The notes beneath the pieces are model-generated. The model saw nothing but the letters and a program-made list of their open reading frames with translations. It was not told where the DNA came from and searched no databases. Positions 61,066-64,000 of a DNA stretch of 64,000 nucleotides are shown one piece after another. A program made the position numbers and the translations under genes. Source of the DNA: Shewanella sp. Isolate11 (lineage in GTDB: Bacteria; Pseudomonadota; Gammaproteobacteria; Enterobacterales; Shewanellaceae); assembly GCF_022398315.1 (NCBI RefSeq), contig NZ_JAKEVF010000003.1:314087-378086 (forward strand). The letters are read 5' to 3'. How positions within the stretch are numbered: the stretch's first letter is position 1; every line of letters starts with the position of its first letter.

Positions 61066-62205
61066 TTACCCATAAAATTTTATCAATCTTCCAGCACTAG
61101 ATTTATCAGTCAAAGAGCAATGTAGCTGTAACTCTTTTACGTCTGCTAATTGGCTAAAGTTTATTTTTGTATTAGAGGTAATAGATTTCCCACCTAATAT
61201 ATTGTTATATCCACGACCTTTTTTATACGCCCAAAGCGTACCTTCAATATCAACAAGACAACCTTCATCAAACTTAGAGCTCAAACTTAATACTCGCTTA
61301 TTATTTAATATTTTTGAGGAGATCACTTTTTTAGAGCCACCATCAAGCTTGTATCGTTCGACACTTGTAATTCCAATACTATCGAAAAAATAGTTAACAA
61401 CAGAACTGTCTTTTACTAAATGTAAAGAGTCTGTATAAAGCGTTTCATCTAATTTGTTATAATCGATCCCAAGGGTATTTAGATTCAAATTTTCAAGTTC
61501 GGAAACAATATAGAATCCATTTTTAACGCTAGCTTCTCTTCTATCTATCTTCGATTGTAGAAAAGGAAGAAGGACTTCATTACTTATTCCATCCTCTATT
61601 TTTCCTTTAATGCAAGCTAGAGTTTTTCTCTTTGACGTCTCTTTTATCTCTTTAGACACGTTGTCTAAATTAACATCATAATAATCAAATATATGAATAA
61701 AATGTTTAGGATTTAAAAAAAAAGCAGAAAAATACAAAGAACAATCTTGCCAGTTTTTATTTTTTATATAGCAAAACAGATCAAAGATATCACTATAAAT
61801 CCCTTTTGCAACTTCAAATTGACGTGCAAGTTCATCTATAATCTTTTTTTCCTGTGTTGAAATCACTCCATCGCGATAGCTCATCATAAAAGCATCAAAC
61901 AAAAAAAGTTGTGCGATAGGTTTACGTTTGAAGTATTTTAGTATGCTCTGAATAGTGCTTTTATCTGGTTCATTTGAAAACTCAATACAGTTATCAATGA
62001 TTGACTCGTCTAGGTCAAGAGACTTAATCAGAATCAGAAGATAATCCTTCTCTTCTTCATGTATTTCACTATCAGCATTCATGACTAATGACAACCCTTG
62101 TAGATATAGCAGTCTCCCTTCGAGAGATAACTCCTTAGCTGCATGATTTTCGAATGCTTTGCTTTCTTTAGCTGCTTTTTTTATTAATGATAAAATATCG
62201 TCCAT
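61066..62205 (-). CDS. TerB-like protein, second tandem paralogue (379 residues)
   Basis: The first 150 residues look like a TerB-type helical domain with two acidic metal-binding-like loops: NADSEIHEEEK (43-53) and RDGVISTQEK (111-120). The C-terminal half is unlike anything I recognise. It aligns without gaps with the neighbouring protein over 180 residues; by hand 104 positions are identical. Shared patterns continue at LSLSSKFDEG...LWAY near the C-terminus, so the whole proteins are paralogues. Coding sequence is very AT-rich. TerB domains occur in tellurite and phage/colicin stress systems; a function cannot be assigned. Confidence 0.8.
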   Translation of the reverse strand: MDDILSLIKKAAKESKAFENHAAKELSLEGRLLYLQGLSLVMNADSEIHEEEKDYLLILIKSLDLDESIIDNCIEFSNEPDKSTIQSILKYFKRKPIAQLFLFDAFMMSYRDGVISTQEKKIIDELARQFEVAKGIYSDIFDLFCYIKNKNWQDCSLYFSAFFLNPKHFIHIFDYYDVNLDNVSKEIKETSKRKTLACIKGKIEDGISNEVLLPFLQSKIDRREASVKNGFYIVSELENLNLNTLGIDYNKLDETLYTDSLHLVKDSSVVNYFFDSIGITSVERYKLDGGSKKVISSKILNNKRVLSLSSKFDEGCLVDIEGTLWAYKKGRGYNNILGGKSITSNTKINFSQLADVKELQLHCSLTDKSSAGRLIKFYG

Positions 62206-62279
62206 GCACTTAACCCTAAATTAAACATTGCTCCTTGCTAGATGCCTAGCAAGAAGCTAAAAAATAATTTCCAAACAAT

Positions 62280-63524
62280 CTATAGAAAATGTATTTCCTC
62301 TAATGTACCTTTTGAATCTTGATCATCAAGCGAATAATCAAGCTTAATAGTATCTTGAAAAACACGATTCTCTACATCGAAATCAGCTAAATGTCTAAAA
62401 AAATCCGAAGTTTTATCTTTAAGACCTTGGTTAACATATTCATAAAAATTAACTCTTCCTTCTGACGAATAAATTTCACTTTGGCCTTCTATACTATAGC
62501 TACCATTGTTAATATATTTAAAAAGTTTATCACCAACAGCTATTAACTTATCATCTTCAAAACTTGAAGATAAGTTCAATCTTCGATTACACTCTTTGTC
62601 AATTTCACCACGAATTAAATTATCCCCACCAAAGATAAACTCGTAAAAATCAACACTATTGAGACCCAAGAAATTTGATAAAAATAGAGTCGTGTTCCTA
62701 TCTGAAATTATTTTTTCATGTTTTAAATATAGACTTTTGCACTCTTGAAGGTAACCAAATCCAACTTCAGAAAGTTCAGTTTCCTGCTCTTCTGAAAAAA
62801 CTAACTTATCCATAAAAACTTGGATTTCACCTCTATTAATGGCCGTTTGAATGATTGGCAAAACAATATCATTATGAAGTTCCACTTCTAATTCATCAGT
62901 TTCTAATGAAAGATTTAAACGACTTTTAAAGATTTGCAACACGCGTTTATTTCTCATTTTTTCAGTACGCTCTAACAAATCATCAAAATCGACTTCGTAA
63001 TAATCTAACAAGTGTCTGAAATGTTCAGGGTTTAATAAGTGGCTTGAAAAATACCAAGCACTTTCTGCCCAGTCTTTGTTCTTAATATGGCAGAACAAGT
63101 CGAAGATATCTTGATACGTCCCTTTTAAGACTTCTAATTCCTCTGCAATCTTATCAACGACTGCTTTTTCTCGTTCATCGACAGAATCATCTCTGCGAGT
63201 CATCGTCAGTGCATCGAATAAAAAAAGTTGAGCAATTTGTCTTCGTCTAAACGTACGGAAAAATGCTTGTACAGTATCCTTATCAGGACATTGCGCAAAC
63301 TCCTCAAAGCTTTCTAAGATTGATTCATCCATTTCAAACGATTTGATCAAAATACGAATATACTCTTTTTCTTCAGGGTGAATCTCACCATCTGCATTCA
63401 TTACAAGCGCTAAACCTTGTAAATATAACAATCTCTCTTCGAGAGTAAGATGCTTTGCTGCATGGTTTTCAAAGGAGTTGGCTTCTTTTGTTGCTTTGTT
63501 GATAACATCTAAAATATCTAACAT
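62280..63524 (-). CDS. TerB-like protein, first tandem paralogue (414 residues)
   Basis: TerB-type N-terminal domain with NADGEIHPEEK (43-53) and RDDSVDEREK (111-120) acidic loops, FENHAAK near residue 18, and RLLYLQGLALVMNAD. A C-terminal region includes LNLSSSFEDDKLIAVGDKLF, matching the paralogue. I start at ATG 63524 with AGGA six bases upstream; the GTG just before it is less likely. It is 74 bases upstream of the second paralogue and 13 bases after the stop of the upstream gene. Function unknown; the pair suggests a hetero-oligomer or functional split after duplication. Confidence 0.8.
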   Translation of the reverse strand: MLDILDVINKATKEANSFENHAAKHLTLEERLLYLQGLALVMNADGEIHPEEKEYIRILIKSFEMDESILESFEEFAQCPDKDTVQAFFRTFRRRQIAQLFLFDALTMTRRDDSVDEREKAVVDKIAEELEVLKGTYQDIFDLFCHIKNKDWAESAWYFSSHLLNPEHFRHLLDYYEVDFDDLLERTEKMRNKRVLQIFKSRLNLSLETDELEVELHNDIVLPIIQTAINRGEIQVFMDKLVFSEEQETELSEVGFGYLQECKSLYLKHEKIISDRNTTLFLSNFLGLNSVDFYEFIFGGDNLIRGEIDKECNRRLNLSSSFEDDKLIAVGDKLFKYINNGSYSIEGQSEIYSSEGRVNFYEYVNQGLKDKTSDFFRHLADFDVENRVFQDTIKLDYSLDDQDSKGTLEEIHFL

Positions 63525-63537
63525 CACTGTTCCTTTA

Positions 63538-64000
63538 TTAATTACTTTCGAAAGATTGCTTTAAAGTAGACACATCAGCTGACGCTTCCGCTAGTTTATG
63601 TTTTGTCTCTTCAAATGTGACTGATTGTTCTTTGTGTAGTTTCTGCAATAAGACAAGTTGTTTATTATGTGCTTGCTGCTTTTGCTCAAGCGTAATATTC
63701 AGTTGCTGGCTGAAGTTTCTAACTACACGAGCTAGATGTTCTGCTACAGTATCCATAATCTGATTTGTCGCTTCTGGAATAACCTGACCACGAATTTGCT
63801 GCTCAACCTGAAAGTCTCGCTCAGCTTCATTGTCTTTTTTCTTACCAAGCAGACCACCTAAAATTCCAGCGACAATGCCAGCAATTGGACCTAATACCAC
63901 TAAGCTTATAGCTCCCGCTATTGTGCCTGAACTTAGCGAGAATTTTTCTCTTTCTTGGGGAGGGACATTTAGATGAATATCGATTCCATCCACAGAAACA
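63538..64000 (-). CDS. C-terminal end of a larger protein, probably dynamin-like (partial)
   Basis: The frame is open to the window edge, so the start is outside; a GTG at 63993 is probably internal. Visible are about 154 residues: a Gly/Ile/Leu-rich hydrophobic hairpin (GAISLVVLGPIAGIVAGILG, then GLLGKKKD), like the membrane paddle of bacterial dynamins, then a long charged coiled coil (FSQQLNITLEQKQQAHNKQ and on) ending SFESN. No GTPase motif lies in the visible part. The next gene starts 13 bases after its stop, so it is in the same operon. A second dynamin-like GTPase is the best guess. Confidence 0.6.
   Translation of the reverse strand, partial: VSVDGIDIHLNVPPQEREKFSLSSGTIAGAISLVVLGPIAGIVAGILGGLLGKKKDNEAERDFQVEQQIRGQVIPEATNQIMDTVAEHLARVVRNFSQQLNITLEQKQQAHNKQLVLLQKLHKEQSVTFEETKHKLAEASADVSTLKQSFESN

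Larger units (their letters stand above)
58661..64000. mobile_element. Left part of a genomic island at tRNA-Trp (right end outside window)
   Basis: Starts at the break in tRNA-Trp. It contains a minus-strand operon of accessory genes, none of which is core, with AT-rich coding sequence and weak ribosome-binding sites, unlike the flanking genes. No integrase is visible; it should lie near the other end. Bases 58661-58834 hold no gene that I can support. Confidence 0.7.

Overview
The window is gammaproteobacterial core chromosome and fits Shewanella best (order Alteromonadales). The evidence is the Na+-NQR operon, the conserved blocks around hemA, lipA and miaB in their usual gammaproteobacterial order, a MetS-coupled NSS transporter, and moderate GC. 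The genus call is inference from gene content and order, not from a database comparison. Almost all of 1-58.6 kb is ordinary housekeeping sequence. The last 5.4 kb differs and looks horizontally acquired. LAYOUT: 0-4.4 kb holds nqrA-E (minus strand; nqrE is cut by the left edge), the sodium-pumping NADH:quinone oxidoreductase. 4.9-16.3 kb holds luxS, bolA, an AlkB-type dioxygenase, rlmG, a fatty-acid hydroxylase-like membrane protein, a DUF2804 protein, a YajG lipoprotein, a periplasmic cyclophilin, an AmpG-type permease, yajQ, a VanZ-like protein and panE. 16.4-23.4 kb holds an NSS amino-acid transporter with its 33-residue MetS subunit, hdfR and maoP (divergent), an AbgT transporter, kdsA and a DUF819 membrane protein. 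23.6-31.6 kb is the classic hemA-prfA-prmC-sirB2-sirB1 block facing lolB-ispE-prs. 32.06-33.17 kb is a minus-strand cluster of eight tRNAs (Met, Leu, Gln, Gln, Met, Leu, Gln, Leu in transcription order) with decayed tRNA remnants between them. 33.4-43.4 kb holds ychF, pth, ubiF, miaB, ybeZ-ybeY-ybeX-lnt and ybeL. 43.5-58.5 kb is the leuS-lptE-holA-nadD-rsfS-rlmH-mrdA-rodA-mltB-rlpA-dacA-ybeD-lipB-lipA run, which covers outer-membrane assembly, replication, NAD synthesis, ribosome maturation, cell elongation and lipoate, followed by rimI-holD facing it. REPEATS: three copies of a 176-bp intergenic element with imperfect terminal inverted repeats (6161, 12435, 25327) form a MITE-like family. ISLAND: at 58.61 kb there is only the 3' part of a tRNA-Trp gene (anticodon arm to CCA), still followed by a terminator. 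This is the expected scar of a tRNA-integrating element. To its right lies a minus-strand, AT-rich operon that runs off the window: the C-terminal end of a glycine-rich, coiled-coil protein (probably a dynamin-like partner), two tandem paralogous TerB-like proteins (about 58% identical over their first 180 residues, gapless), and a 741-residue dynamin-like GTPase. I regard this two-TerB plus dynamin-like cassette, inside a tRNA-Trp island, as the most interesting and least described system here. A membrane-remodelling stress or defence role is only a hypothesis.
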